Positions 15,786 through 24,817 are shown, counted from the stretch's first letter. The stretch is DNA of 64,000 nt from Gillisia limnaea DSM 15749 (GCF_000243235.1 NZ_JH594606.1:1561131-1625130); one strand, 5' to 3'. Made by a program: numbers and translations. Notes: generated from the sequence alone by a model not told the origin.

Positions 15786-16664
15786 ATGAGTTCATCTTTT
15801 GAAAAGTATCAAAAACGCCGCCTGATATCGTCGTATTTTTCCGTAGTTATCAGTATAGGTTTGGTTCTGTTTTTATTAGGCCTTTTGGGCCTTTTGGTGT
15901 TGAATACCAAAAAAGTTGCCGATCATTTCAAGGAACAAATAGCAATGACGGTTTATTTGAAAGATACCGCCAAAGATGTTGAGATCGAGCAACTCAAGAA
16001 AAGTCTCGCACTGGCGGAATATACAAAATCAACCACCTATGTTTCCAAAGAAGAAGCTGCAGAAGCTCACAGTAAGGAAATAGGGGAAGAATTTATGGAT
16101 TTCTTAGGGTATAATCCCCTGCAAAATTCCATAGATCTCTATATGAAAGCCGATTATGTTTCTCCTGAACAAATAGATGAAATAGCTGAGGATATTACCT
16201 CCAAAAATTTTGTGGATGAAGTGATCTATGATAAACCCCTGATCGCTCTGCTGAATGACAACGTGAAAAAGATTAGTTTTTGGGTATTGGTGATTAGCGG
16301 AGTTTTTACATTTATCGCGGTTTTATTGATCAACAGTTCTATTCGCCTGGCGGTTTATTCCAAAAGGTTTATAATAAAGACCATGCAAATGGTTGGTGCT
16401 ACCAAAACATTTATAAGAAGCCCGTTTATCTGGCAAAGCGTAAAACTGGGAATTATTGGTGCCGTGCTAGCACTTATAGGCATGGGGATTGTACTGTATT
16501 ATTTAAACAGCAGTTTCCCTGAGCTTGAACTACTAGCCGATGCCAAATTGCTGGTAGCACTATTTGTGGGTATTTTAATGATGGGCATATTGATTACCTG
16601 GGCAAGTACATTCTTTGCTACTTCAAGGTTTTTAAATCTAAGAACAGATGAACTTTACTACTAA
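15786..16664 (+). CDS. ftsX: Cell-division permease FtsX
   Basis: 292 residues with the FtsX layout: a cytoplasmic N-terminus (SSFEKYQKRRLISSYFS), TM1 at about 18-40, an extracytoplasmic domain (about 45-160, with VTVYL-like strand AMTVYLKDTAKD), then three C-terminal TM segments of the MacB/FtsX permease domain. With FtsE it forms an ABC-type complex at the septum that activates peptidoglycan hydrolases. ftsE is not adjacent, which is usual in Bacteroidota. The order ftsX, DUF3098, uppP, truB is typical of Flavobacteriaceae. Confidence 0.93.
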   Translation: MSSSFEKYQKRRLISSYFSVVISIGLVLFLLGLLGLLVLNTKKVADHFKEQIAMTVYLKDTAKDVEIEQLKKSLALAEYTKSTTYVSKEEAAEAHSKEIGEEFMDFLGYNPLQNSIDLYMKADYVSPEQIDEIAEDITSKNFVDEVIYDKPLIALLNDNVKKISFWVLVISGVFTFIAVLLINSSIRLAVYSKRFIIKTMQMVGATKTFIRSPFIWQSVKLGIIGAVLALIGMGIVLYYLNSSFPELELLADAKLLVALFVGILMMGILITWASTFFATSRFLNLRTDELYY

Positions 16665-16874
16665 CTTCGCCACGAACCTAACTTCGGGCATGAAAGAATG
16701 CGGTTTATTTGGAGTCTGTTTTTTTGGCCGTAAAAGGCTATAATTCGTTCTCCTGGTAATGTTTTGGAAATAAAGAAGAGATGTAATTGATTTTGGCTAT
16801 TTTTGAAGCCGATTAGCAAATATCATCCAGTGAAAAATAAAATATTTGTGCATTCGTGGTAAAAATTCCCAGTT

Positions 16875-17132
16875 ATGAGTAACAACAAGAAACCATTACA
16901 TAAACAAGACCTGAATTTTATCTTTGGAAAGAAGAATTACATCTTCATGTTTATTGGGCTTGCAGTAATTGTCCTGGGATTTATCCTAATGGCAGGCGGC
17001 GGAAGTGACGACCCCAATGTTTTTAACGAAGAAATCTACAGTTTTAGAAGGATCCGTTTAGCACCAACTTTGGTCTTACTTGGATTTGCAATTGAAGTCT
17101 ACGCGATTTTAGTGAACCCCAATAAAAAATAA
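16875..17132 (+). CDS. DUF3098 small membrane protein
   Basis: 85 residues with two hydrophobic segments (about 23-42 and 61-79). The N-terminus is basic (MSNNKKPLHKQDLNFIFGKKNY), and a short loop includes GGGSDDPNVFNEEIYSFRRI. The DUF3098 family is nearly confined to Bacteroidota and is regularly encoded between ftsX and uppP, as here (6 bp before uppP). The position suggests a part in the cell envelope or in division, perhaps helping FtsX or UppP, but no function is known. Confidence 0.85.
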   Translation: MSNNKKPLHKQDLNFIFGKKNYIFMFIGLAVIVLGFILMAGGGSDDPNVFNEEIYSFRRIRLAPTLVLLGFAIEVYAILVNPNKK

Positions 17133-17138
17133 TTTAAT

Positions 17139-17933
17139 TTGAACGAATTTGATGCAGCGATCCTGGGAATTGTTCAGGGTCTAACCGAATTTCTACCGGT
17201 TTCCTCCAGTGGTCATCTGGAACTGGGAAAAGCAATTCTTGGCGACAACAGTATCCCAAGTGAATCCCTCATGTTTACAGTAGTTTTACATGCTGCCACC
17301 GCATTGAGTACCATTGTGGTTTTTAGAAAAGATATCGTTGAAATTCTAAGTGGGTTATTTAGCTTTAAATGGAATGATGAAACACAATTTTCTTTAAAAA
17401 TCATCCTTTCCATGATTCCTGCCACTTTAATCGGACTTTTTTTCGAAGACGAACTGGAAAGCCTTTTTGGTGGCAATATTCTCCTGGTAGGTTTTATGCT
17501 TATTATTACCGCCCTGCTTTTATGGCTTGCAGACAGAGCTAAATTCACAGGGAAACCAGTGAGCTACAAAAATGCATTTGTAATTGGAGTATCTCAGGCC
17601 ATTGCTTTATTACCGGGTATTTCACGAAGCGGAGCCACCATTTCGACCTCTGTTTTACTGGGTAATGACAAGAGCAAAGCAGCAAGATTTTCATTTTTAA
17701 TGGTTGTACCCCTTATCCTTGGCAAAATTGCAAAAGATATTTTAAGTGGAGATCTGGCTGAAAGCACTACCGAAACATCTATATTGGTGATAGGATTTAT
17801 AGCTGCATTTATTGCAGGGATTGTTGCCTGTACCTGGATGATCACATTGGTAAAAAAGAGCAAGCTTTCTTATTTTGCCATTTACTGCTTTGTGGTTGGA
17901 ATTATAGCAATAATCTTTGGCTATGCTAACTAA
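17139..17933 (+). CDS. uppP: Undecaprenyl-diphosphate phosphatase (BacA/UppP)
   Basis: 264 residues with about eight TM segments. It dephosphorylates undecaprenyl diphosphate, recycling the lipid carrier for peptidoglycan and polysaccharide. Both signature regions are present: GLTEFLPVSSSGHLE near the N-terminus and PGISRSGATIS around residues 157-167. The start is TTG at 17139: there is no ATG before the conserved FDAAILGIVQGLTEF segment. It follows the DUF3098 gene by 6 bp and overlaps truB by 11 bp, so one operon is likely. Confidence 0.95.
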   Translation: MNEFDAAILGIVQGLTEFLPVSSSGHLELGKAILGDNSIPSESLMFTVVLHAATALSTIVVFRKDIVEILSGLFSFKWNDETQFSLKIILSMIPATLIGLFFEDELESLFGGNILLVGFMLIITALLLWLADRAKFTGKPVSYKNAFVIGVSQAIALLPGISRSGATISTSVLLGNDKSKAARFSFLMVVPLILGKIAKDILSGDLAESTTETSILVIGFIAAFIAGIVACTWMITLVKKSKLSYFAIYCFVVGIIAIIFGYAN

Positions 17934-18624
17934 TCCTATTACTCCCGAAGAATTTAAAGAAGGACAAATCCTGCTTTTTGACAAACCGTTAGGCTGGACT
18001 TCTTTTCAGCTTGTGAACAAAGTTCGATGGCTTATCAGGAAAAGCTGCAACATCAAAAAGATTAAGGTAGGCCATGCGGGGACATTAGATCCATTAGCTT
18101 CGGGTTTACTTATTCTCTGCACGGGGAAATTCACTAAAAAAATCGAGGAATACCAGGCACAGGAAAAAGAATATACGGGAACTATTACTCTTGGCGCAAC
18201 AACTCCGTCTTATGACATGGAGACTGAAGTAAATGAATCCTTTGGAATTGATCATATTTCTGAAGAAGATATTATAGGTGCTACACTTGAATTTCTTGGC
18301 GAGATCGATCAGGTTCCACCGGTTTTTTCAGCATTGAAGAAAGAAGGGAAACGACTTTACGAATATGCCCGCAACGGGGAAGATGTAGAAATTCCTTCCA
18401 GAAAAGTGGAAATAAAAGAATTTGAAATTACTGAAATTCGTTTTCCGGAAGTAGATTTTAGAGTGACTTGCAGCAAAGGGACCTATATTAGAAGCCTTGC
18501 AAATGATTTTGGGAAATCTCTGGGTACCGGCGCTTATCTTTCTTCCCTAAGAAGAACAAAAATTGGCGGGTTTATTGTAGAAGATTCATTGGATATAGCA
18601 TCTTTTGAAAATTTGCTACCTTAA
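17923..18624 (+). CDS. truB: tRNA pseudouridine-55 synthase
   Basis: 233 residues from the ATG at 17923; a TTG two codons upstream (17917) is possible but less likely. It converts U55 in the T-loop of tRNAs to pseudouridine. The catalytic aspartate is D56 in VGHAGTLDPLASGLL, and the conserved GTYIRSLANDFG segment lies near residues 185-197. It lacks the C-terminal PUA domain of E. coli TruB (314 residues), as is normal for short Bacteroidota forms. The start lies inside the uppP coding end. Confidence 0.93.
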   Translation: MLTNPITPEEFKEGQILLFDKPLGWTSFQLVNKVRWLIRKSCNIKKIKVGHAGTLDPLASGLLILCTGKFTKKIEEYQAQEKEYTGTITLGATTPSYDMETEVNESFGIDHISEEDIIGATLEFLGEIDQVPPVFSALKKEGKRLYEYARNGEDVEIPSRKVEIKEFEITEIRFPEVDFRVTCSKGTYIRSLANDFGKSLGTGAYLSSLRRTKIGGFIVEDSLDIASFENLLP

Positions 18625-18661
18625 CCGAGAATAAAACCCCTGATTCGGCAGTTGTAATTAT

Positions 18662-19375
18662 ATGGATTTTTTCGATAAACATAAAGCCCTTATTATCACT
18701 TGTTTGTTGTATTCTATAGTGCTTCTTGCGCTTTATAATTTCAGTTTGTCCAACAACAATAAAAAAGCCCGGGAACTCCTTGTAGATCTTGAAAGCTTTC
18801 AGGTGGAGGAACCTGTAGAGCAAGAGCCTGAAAAAGAGGAAATCCCTCAAAAGACCAATCGGGAAACAGCCCAAACGCACCAGGCATTTAACGAAAATAA
18901 GGAAGCAAGGGAAGAAAATTTGGACCGTCAATTGGATGAAATATTCCAAAAAAACAGCGCTTCCCAAGCGGAATCCACCCCGGAGGAAAGCTCCGGAACT
19001 TCCGGCAGTTATAATTTTCAGAATCAAAAAAAAGAAGTTAAAAAAAGATCGGATGGTGATCGGACCACCCTTGCTACTTCAACCAAATCTGGCGGCATAG
19101 ATCGCAGTTCTATTTCCTTTTCACTTTTGGGAAGATCGGCCAGGGAAATTCCAAATCCTGTTTATACCTGCGATACTCCCGGTAAAATTGTTGTAAATAT
19201 TACGGTGAACGCCCAGGGAAGGGTAATTTCTACTTCCATAAATAAAGGCAGTTCCAGCACTAGCAATGAGTGCCTTACTGAACAAGCCCTGGAATATGCT
19301 GTACAGGCTGTTTTTAGCAGCTTAGTCGGCAGAAATTCTCAACCCGGGACAATTACCTACCAATTTAAACCATAA
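18662..19375 (+). CDS. TonB-like energy-transducer family protein
   Basis: 237 residues. A single N-terminal membrane anchor (about residues 9-28) is followed by an acidic Glu/Pro/Lys-rich stretch (EEPVEQEPEKEEIPQ) and a long low-complexity spacer to about residue 145. The C-terminal domain (about 155-237) resembles the TonB/TolA C-terminus: GKIVVNITVNAQGRVISTSINKG, two cysteines (C172 and C202 approximately) and a final beta-strand GTITYQFKP. It would span the periplasm to energise an outer-membrane receptor, but no exbB/exbD genes adjoin and the C-terminal fit is looser than in classical TonB. A TolA-like role is the alternative. It sits 37 bp after truB and 3 bp before tag. Confidence 0.7.
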   Translation: MDFFDKHKALIITCLLYSIVLLALYNFSLSNNNKKARELLVDLESFQVEEPVEQEPEKEEIPQKTNRETAQTHQAFNENKEAREENLDRQLDEIFQKNSASQAESTPEESSGTSGSYNFQNQKKEVKKRSDGDRTTLATSTKSGGIDRSSISFSLLGRSAREIPNPVYTCDTPGKIVVNITVNAQGRVISTSINKGSSSTSNECLTEQALEYAVQAVFSSLVGRNSQPGTITYQFKP

Positions 19376-19378
19376 GCT

Positions 19379-19945
19379 ATGAATGAGCTAAAACGCTGTG
19401 GATGGTGTGTTGGAGATTCTCTGTATGAAGCCTATCACGATACCGAATGGGGAGTTCCTGTTTACGATGATGCCTTGTTATTCGAATTTTTGATCCTGGA
19501 GACTTTTCAGGCGGGACTTAGCTGGATTACCGTATTGAGAAAACGAGAAAATTTTAGGGAAGCCTTCGATAATTTTGATTATCATAAAATATCCGATTAT
19601 TCTGAAGAAAAAATTGAAGCTTTATTACAAAATGCCGGTATCATTCGAAATAAGCTGAAGGTTCGGGCAACTGTTTCCAATGCGGAGGCCTTTATTAAAA
19701 TTCAGGAAGAGTTTGGCAGTTTCAGTGAATATATATGGGGATTTGTAGATGGGAAACCCATTCAAAATACTGTGAAGGATTATAAAAAAGCTCCGGCAAC
19801 TACTGAAATAAGCAATAAATTAAGCATAGATCTCAAGAAAAGAGGTTTTAAATTTGTGGGTTCAACCGTTATGTATGCGCATATGCAAGCCACTGGAATG
19901 GTAAATGACCATGAAACGGATTGTTTTAGACACAGCGAAATTTAA
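19379..19945 (+). CDS. tag: DNA-3-methyladenine glycosylase I
   Basis: 188 residues of the Tag family. It excises 3-methyladenine from alkylated DNA. The structural zinc site is complete: C7 and H20 (RCGWC...YHDTEWG) with H178 and C182 near the C-terminus (NDHETDCFRH). The segment LILETFQAGLSWITVLRKR is the conserved helix-hairpin-helix/active-site region. It starts 3 bp after the TonB-like gene and converges with aat. Confidence 0.95.
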   Translation: MNELKRCGWCVGDSLYEAYHDTEWGVPVYDDALLFEFLILETFQAGLSWITVLRKRENFREAFDNFDYHKISDYSEEKIEALLQNAGIIRNKLKVRATVSNAEAFIKIQEEFGSFSEYIWGFVDGKPIQNTVKDYKKAPATTEISNKLSIDLKKRGFKFVGSTVMYAHMQATGMVNDHETDCFRHSEI

Positions 19946-19966
19946 AATCATGTATCTTTAGAAAGC

Positions 19967-20605
19967 TTACTTCAAATATTGCAAAAACTCATTCCGGGAA
20001 ATTTCTTCCGCACCAAGGCTTTCCAGATGCGCTGTGTAAACCTGGCAATCTATTAGTTTTACTCCTTTCAGTTTTAGTTGTTCCACCCATTTTATAAATC
20101 CGAATTTGGAAGCATTGCTCACTTCTGTAAACATACTTTCACCGCAAAACACCTTTTTCTCTTTCAGATAAATTCCATAGAGTCCACCAACCAACTCTTC
20201 ATTTTGCCACACCTCCACAGATTGCACAATACCAAGATTAAATAATTCGAGATACGCTTTTTTCATTTCAGCAGTAATCCAGGTTCCGTTTTGTCCGGCT
20301 CTTTTTATTGCTGCGCACTTATTGATCACTGCTTCAAAATCCTGATTAAAAGTTACTTTAAAAGTATCCTGCCGAAGTACCTGCCTCATACTTTTTGAAA
20401 TCTTCAATTTTTCGGGAAAAAGCACCATCCTGGGGTCCGGGCTCCACCACATTACTGGTCGGGAAGCTTCATACCAGGGGAAAATCCCGAGATTGTAAGC
20501 ATCCAGAAGCCTTTTTACCGAGAGATAACCTCCAATAGCAAGTAGGCCTTCTTCATTGGCTTTTGCTACGGGAGGAAATTCCTCGTATGATCTAAATACG
20601 CTCAA
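19967..20605 (-). CDS. aat: Leucyl/phenylalanyl-tRNA--protein transferase
   Basis: 212 residues, the normal length. It transfers Leu or Phe from aminoacyl-tRNA to N-terminal Arg/Lys of proteins, marking them for ClpS/ClpAP degradation (N-degron pathway). Family signatures are FPPVAKANEEGLLAIGGYLS, GIFPWYEASRPVMWWSPDPR, and the GNAT-like core ending LIDCQVYTAHLESLGAEEISR. The start is TTG at 20605; an in-frame stop lies a few codons upstream and no ATG is available. Confidence 0.95.
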   Translation of the reverse strand: MSVFRSYEEFPPVAKANEEGLLAIGGYLSVKRLLDAYNLGIFPWYEASRPVMWWSPDPRMVLFPEKLKISKSMRQVLRQDTFKVTFNQDFEAVINKCAAIKRAGQNGTWITAEMKKAYLELFNLGIVQSVEVWQNEELVGGLYGIYLKEKKVFCGESMFTEVSNASKFGFIKWVEQLKLKGVKLIDCQVYTAHLESLGAEEISRNEFLQYLK

Positions 20606-20643
20606 AGGGGCTGCTTTTAATGTTTAATTTAAACAAATATTGA

Positions 20644-20684
20644 AAACAAAAAAAGCTTAGCCCCTTAAATCGAAGCTAAGCTTT
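20644..20684 (-). terminator. Terminator downstream of the DUF3127 gene
   Basis: On the minus strand AAAGCTTAG pairs with CTAAGCTTT and is followed by TTTTTG. It lies between the DUF3127 stop and aat, so aat is probably transcribed separately. Confidence 0.75.
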
Positions 20685-20717
20685 GGTTATAAAAATTTCT
20701 AACAACTTTTCTTATTT

Positions 20718-21098
20718 TTAAAACGGAAGATCATCGTAATCTTCATCGTTTAGATCCTTAGCAGGCTCAAATTGATCTGCCGGTGGTGGTCCATTTTGAC
20801 CATCCGGACTCCCACTTCCAGCCTGTAAATTTTCTATTCTCCAACCCTGGATAGAATTGAAATATTTTGTTTCTCCCTGTGGATTCACCCATTCACGGCC
20901 TCTTAAATTTACTCCGATTTTCACCGGTTGACCCACCTGAAAACTATTAAGTAAATCTGTTTTATCCTGAACAAATTCCACCATAATATGCTGTGGATAT
21001 TGCTCTTCTGTGGTGACAACCACTTCTCTTTTTCTAAACCCATTACTTCCAAATGTTTGGGTTTCTCCTATCATTTTGATCTTACCTTGTACTTCCAT
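20718..21098 (-). CDS. DUF3127 family protein (OB-fold-like)
   Basis: 126 residues. Residues 1-90 form the DUF3127 domain, a beta-rich OB-fold-like unit (MEVQGKIKMIGETQTFG...FRKREVVVTTEEQYPQHIMVEF...VGQPVKIGVNLRGREW). The tail is acidic and disordered, ending DEDYDDLPF. The closing DDLPF is strikingly like the C-terminal peptide of bacterial single-stranded DNA-binding proteins (DDDIPF), so interaction with SSB-partner proteins or a nucleic-acid role is plausible. No experimental function is known to me. A terminator follows. Confidence 0.85.
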   Translation of the reverse strand: MEVQGKIKMIGETQTFGSNGFRKREVVVTTEEQYPQHIMVEFVQDKTDLLNSFQVGQPVKIGVNLRGREWVNPQGETKYFNSIQGWRIENLQAGSGSPDGQNGPPPADQFEPAKDLNDEDYDDLPF

Positions 21099-21102
21099 GT
21101 TT

Positions 21103-21978
21103 TTACTTTTTTGCTAATAATAATTTCCAGGCTTTCGCCGGTTCATCTTTTTCTAAATATAATTGTGCCTGTAAATGAATTTTTTCAGAATCACCAGATT
21201 TTAAAACTTCTGCGGCCTCCAAATCTTCATTTAAAAATTCTTTGATCTCTTCTTCTAATGGAAAATTTTCCACATTACCCAGTTTACCAAGGTCATTTCC
21301 GGTTAGGACCTTACTGGTTCTTATTTCCGGCGGAATTTGATCCACGCCTATCCCCAATTTCGAAAGCGGTTTAGGAACTTCAAACATCCCCATATTTGCA
21401 CGGGTATACCAATTACCGCCCATTCTTGCAACCTGATCTATTTTATGTTGATCTATAAATCCTTCTGCATCCAGGATAGCTTCATCAAAATGCATTTTCA
21501 CGACCTCACAAATCACAAGATTTCCGGCACCACCTTCAGCGCCCAATTCGATTACATCTTTGATCTTGCACTCGAACTGAACCGGCGATTCTGCAACCCG
21601 GAATGGTTTTACCAAATCAGATTTCAGCATTGTGAAACCCGCTTTTTCAAATTCATTAACTCCTTCGGCGTACTCTGTACTTGCCAATGACATTTGCTGA
21701 ACAATTTTGTAATCTACAATATTAATCACAACTTCTTTTGTTGCTTTTGCATTTAGATAGGTATGCTTAACTGTATTATCCCGACCGCGTCTGGCGGGTG
21801 AAAAAACCAAAATTGGCGGATTTGCGCTAAAAACGTTGAAAAAACTGAATGGCGACAGATTGGGTCTTCCGTTTTCATCAATGGTACTGGCAAAAGCAAT
21901 AGGTCTGGGACCAACAGCGCCCAATAGATATTGATGACGTTTCCCTGTGCTTATTTCATTTGGATCTATACTAAGCAT
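21103..21978 (-). CDS. Flavin reductase family protein (FMN-binding split barrel)
   Basis: 291 residues from the ATG at 21978 (MLSIDPNEIS); an ATG ten codons upstream is less likely because the family begins at this segment. The flavin-reductase-like split barrel occupies about residues 15-190: LGAVGPRPIAFASTIDENG and NLSPFSFFNVFSANPPILVF are the usual FMN-contact strands. The C-terminal 90 residues form a helical extension found in the Bacteroidota members. It probably binds FMN and reduces it with NAD(P)H, or acts as a small oxidoreductase; the partner is unknown. It ends 4 bp before the DUF3127 gene starts, so the two are likely co-transcribed. Confidence 0.85.
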   Translation of the reverse strand: MLSIDPNEISTGKRHQYLLGAVGPRPIAFASTIDENGRPNLSPFSFFNVFSANPPILVFSPARRGRDNTVKHTYLNAKATKEVVINIVDYKIVQQMSLASTEYAEGVNEFEKAGFTMLKSDLVKPFRVAESPVQFECKIKDVIELGAEGGAGNLVICEVVKMHFDEAILDAEGFIDQHKIDQVARMGGNWYTRANMGMFEVPKPLSKLGIGVDQIPPEIRTSKVLTGNDLGKLGNVENFPLEEEIKEFLNEDLEAAEVLKSGDSEKIHLQAQLYLEKDEPAKAWKLLLAKK

Positions 21979-22075
21979 TTTCAATTTTTGACAAAGGTAA
22001 CGAATCACTTCAGTAATGAAAAACCCGTTTGCAACAATAATATTAACAGAAAACGGTTATATTTAAATCTGCTAA

Positions 22076-23233
22076 ATGGACTCCATGAATTTTTCACACG
22101 AACGAAATCTTGCCCGTTGGTTTATCATTATTTCTTCTTTGCTAATTGTAGGGCTTATCTTATGGAATACCTCTATATTTTTTGAACGCCTAAAAAATGA
22201 TGAACGGGATAAAATGAAAGTTTGGTCCGCTGCTCAGGCATTTCTTGACAAGGCCGATGATAATACCGATATTGAGCTCACGCTTAAAATCCTAAATAGC
22301 AATACCAGCATCCCCACTATTTGGGTAGATGAGAATGGAAAAATAATTGACGGATTAAATCTTACTATTGAAACACGCAACAATCCTGAAAAACTTCAGC
22401 AATATTTTAAAAATTTAAAACAGGAAAACGAGCCTATTGAAATGGTTTTGGGGGAGAACAGGGTACATAAAATTTATTATGGTGATTCCCCGTTGCTAAC
22501 TAAAATCAAGTATTATCCCATTGGCCTGATGCTTATAATTTTTCTCTTTATAGCTGTTGTATATTTTTTCTATACCACTACCAAATCAAGTGAACAAAAC
22601 AAGCTTTGGGCTGGAATGGCAAAGGAAACCGCTCACCAAATAGGGACTCCGCTTTCCTCATTGATAGGCTGGACAGAAATACTGAAGGAGGAAAATGTGA
22701 ACAGGTCTTATATTTCTGAAATAGAAAAAGACATCGAACGATTAAGAACAATTACAGAACGATTTTCTAAAATAGGATCGGCTCCCATTCTTTCAAAAAC
22801 AGAGATCAACCAGGCAACCAAAGAGAGTTATACCTATATAAAAAACCGAAGTTCTGATTTGATAGAATTTCAGATAAAAACTCCGCATACCCCTATTTTT
22901 GTACATTTAAATGAATCACTTTATAGCTGGACCATTGAAAATTTGGTGAAAAATGCAATCGATGCTATGCGTGGAAAAGGCAAAATAAGCATCGAGATCA
23001 AACAAGACCTTCATTGGGTATACATCTATATAAAGGATACAGGAAAGGGAATTCCAAAAAGTAAGTTTAAACAAGTCTTTGAACCCGGATACACCTCGAA
23101 AAAACGGGGATGGGGGCTTGGACTCTCCCTGGCGAGAAGAATAATTGAACAGTATCACAGTGGGCGAATAAAGGTTTTTCAAAGTGAGATAAATAAAGGA
23201 ACCTCCTTCCAAATCGCACTAAGAAAAATCTAA
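22076..23233 (+). CDS. Sensor histidine kinase (orphan)
   Basis: 385 residues. TM1 is at about 14-31 and TM2 at about 147-166, enclosing a periplasmic sensor of some 110 residues with a PAS-like strand pattern (TIWVDENGKIIDGLN). The H-box is AKETAHQIGTPLSSL with H187, the N-box ENLVKNAIDAM, and the G-boxes DTGKGIP and GWGLGLSLARRI, so the kinase looks active. No response regulator gene is adjacent. The variant H-box (HQIGTP in place of HELRTP) is common to a Bacteroidota subfamily. A second ATG at 22085 is an alternative start. It converges with the thioesterase gene, overlapping by 4 bp. Confidence 0.9.
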   Translation: MDSMNFSHERNLARWFIIISSLLIVGLILWNTSIFFERLKNDERDKMKVWSAAQAFLDKADDNTDIELTLKILNSNTSIPTIWVDENGKIIDGLNLTIETRNNPEKLQQYFKNLKQENEPIEMVLGENRVHKIYYGDSPLLTKIKYYPIGLMLIIFLFIAVVYFFYTTTKSSEQNKLWAGMAKETAHQIGTPLSSLIGWTEILKEENVNRSYISEIEKDIERLRTITERFSKIGSAPILSKTEINQATKESYTYIKNRSSDLIEFQIKTPHTPIFVHLNESLYSWTIENLVKNAIDAMRGKGKISIEIKQDLHWVYIYIKDTGKGIPKSKFKQVFEPGYTSKKRGWGLGLSLARRIIEQYHSGRIKVFQSEINKGTSFQIALRKI

Positions 23234-23640
23234 TAACGGCTCATGATCTCCCGGAGATCCTCAGGAATGGCATAGGTGTTTTCAGTATTAAAATCATAAC
23301 ACACCGCTACGTCTCTTCCCTCTGCACAAATTTCATTATTTTCATTCAGGATAAGATGGTCCAGTCCAAAACTGGAATTTTTAAGATAGGCTAGTTTTGT
23401 TTTTACGATCGCTTTTCCGGGATATTGAAGGGATTTTTTAAAATCGCAATGTGTAGAGACCAACATTGGTCCACGATTGGTTTTTTCATAGAGTACTCCA
23501 AGCCCTGTTGCCTCCCAAAAATTAACACGGCCAGATTGCAGAAATCTTATAAAAGTGAGGTTGTTCACGTGTTGGTACATATCCAGATCGCTCCAGTCTA
23601 TTCGTAATTCCAGACTTAGTTTGTATTCTGAAAAATCCAT
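23230..23640 (-). CDS. Hotdog-fold acyl-CoA thioesterase (4HBT)
   Basis: 136 residues with the 4-hydroxybenzoyl-CoA thioesterase/YbgC layout. The active-site motif WSDLDMYQHVNNLTF (about 16-30) carries the catalytic-type aspartate, followed by the long hotdog helix and five beta strands. It would hydrolyse a short or aromatic acyl-CoA; the substrate is unknown. It starts immediately after the HIT gene ends (sharing one base), so the two are probably co-transcribed. Confidence 0.88.
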   Translation of the reverse strand: MDFSEYKLSLELRIDWSDLDMYQHVNNLTFIRFLQSGRVNFWEATGLGVLYEKTNRGPMLVSTHCDFKKSLQYPGKAIVKTKLAYLKNSSFGLDHLILNENNEICAEGRDVAVCYDFNTENTYAIPEDLREIMSRY

Positions 23641-24029
23641 TATAGGCTGGCTTTGATGTCTTCAGCTAATTTCCCGAACTCCTCTTTTGTGAAATCGAGC
23701 TTATTGCTAAAATCCATATCCTTCATGGAATTTAAAGGGATAAGGTGTACATGAACATGAGGAACTTCAAGTCCAACTACGGCCATTCCCACTCGTTTAC
23801 AGGAAACCGATTTTTCTAAAGCTACTGCGACCTTTCGGGAAAACTCCATCAAATTCTGATAGGTTTTGGGATCAAGATCAAAAATTTTATTTACTTCCTG
23901 TTTTGGGATGCATAAAGTATGACCTTTTGCATTTGGATTGATATCCAGAAAAGCAAGAAAGTCATCCGTTTCGGCTACTTTATAAGCCGGAAGTTCACCG
24001 CTTATTATTTTAGAAAATATAGTTGCCAT
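23640..24029 (-). CDS. HIT-family nucleotide hydrolase (HINT type)
   Basis: 129 residues. The histidine triad is H91-V-H93-V-H95 in VPHVHVHLIPL, with upstream DFLAFLDINPNAKGHTLCIPK, typical of HINT/PKCI-like proteins. These hydrolyse purine nucleoside phosphoramidates or related nucleotidyl bonds. In Flavobacteriaceae a HIT gene directly follows greA, as here (49 bp after the greA stop). Confidence 0.92.
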   Translation of the reverse strand: MATIFSKIISGELPAYKVAETDDFLAFLDINPNAKGHTLCIPKQEVNKIFDLDPKTYQNLMEFSRKVAVALEKSVSCKRVGMAVVGLEVPHVHVHLIPLNSMKDMDFSNKLDFTKEEFGKLAEDIKASL

Positions 24030-24078
24030 TGTTGTTGCTATTTAAATTTTATGAAAATACTCGTAAGGAACAAATAGA

Positions 24079-24555
24079 TCACTCTCTCCAAATCTCAAGG
24101 ATTTCAAACTTCATCTTCCCGTTTGGAACTTCAACCTCTGCGGTATCGCCCACTACTTTTCCCAGTAAACCTTTTCCAATAGGAGAATCTACCGAAATTT
24201 TTCCGGATTTTAAATCGGCTTCACTTTGGGCTACAAGTTTATATTTAACTTCCATTCCATTGTCCACGTTTTTAATTCGCACGTGAGAATGTACCAATAC
24301 CTTGGAAGTATCCAATTGAGACTCATCTATAACCCTTGCTCCGGAAACCACTTCTTCCATTTTTGAGATCCGCAATTCCAGTAAGCCCTGTGCTTCCTTT
24401 GCAGCGTCATATTCTGCATTTTCACTCAAATCCCCTTTATCGCGTGCTTCCGCAATAGCCTGTGAAGCTTTAGGTCGTTCTACGTCTCTAAGCTTGTTTA
24501 ATTCATCCCTTAGTTTTTTTAAACCTTCAGGAGTATAATAAGATACTTTGCTCAT
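24079..24555 (-). CDS. greA: Transcription elongation factor GreA
   Basis: 158 residues, full length. The N-terminal coiled coil (about 1-75) has the tip ARDKGDLSENAEYDAAKEAQG, with the acidic residues (D and E of DLSENAEYD) that stimulate RNA-polymerase backtracked-transcript cleavage. The C-terminal FKBP-like domain includes SPIGKGLLGKVVGDTAEVEVP. It rescues stalled elongation complexes. It heads a greA-HIT-thioesterase run on the minus strand. Confidence 0.96.
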   Translation of the reverse strand: MSKVSYYTPEGLKKLRDELNKLRDVERPKASQAIAEARDKGDLSENAEYDAAKEAQGLLELRISKMEEVVSGARVIDESQLDTSKVLVHSHVRIKNVDNGMEVKYKLVAQSEADLKSGKISVDSPIGKGLLGKVVGDTAEVEVPNGKMKFEILEIWRE

Positions 24556-24723
24556 AATATTATCGTTTATAAATCAGTGATGATGAGTAATTAGCTCACA
24601 TCCGGATCGTGTCGTCAAATTTTGTGATATTTTAAAAAATATAGCAGCATTATTGCAGGAGAATCCAGCAAACCCAATCGGGTTAAATTAATTGCTTTTA
24701 AATTTTCAAAGGTCAATAAATAC

Positions 24724-24749
24724 AAAAAATCCCATTCGCGACGGGATTT
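24724..24749 (-). terminator. Hairpin with terminator character and no obvious parent gene
   Basis: AAATCCC pairs with GGGATTT around ATTCGCGAC. The T-run follows on the minus strand (GGGATTTTTTGT), yet the nearest gene to its right is on the plus strand. It may stop read-through from the TonB-dependent receptor gene or be an unrelated palindrome. Confidence 0.45.
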
Positions 24750-24817
24750 ATCTAAACAAATATAATAAATTTAAACATTGAAACCAATAATAATCTTTCC
24801 CTTCAAAAGCCTTAAAA

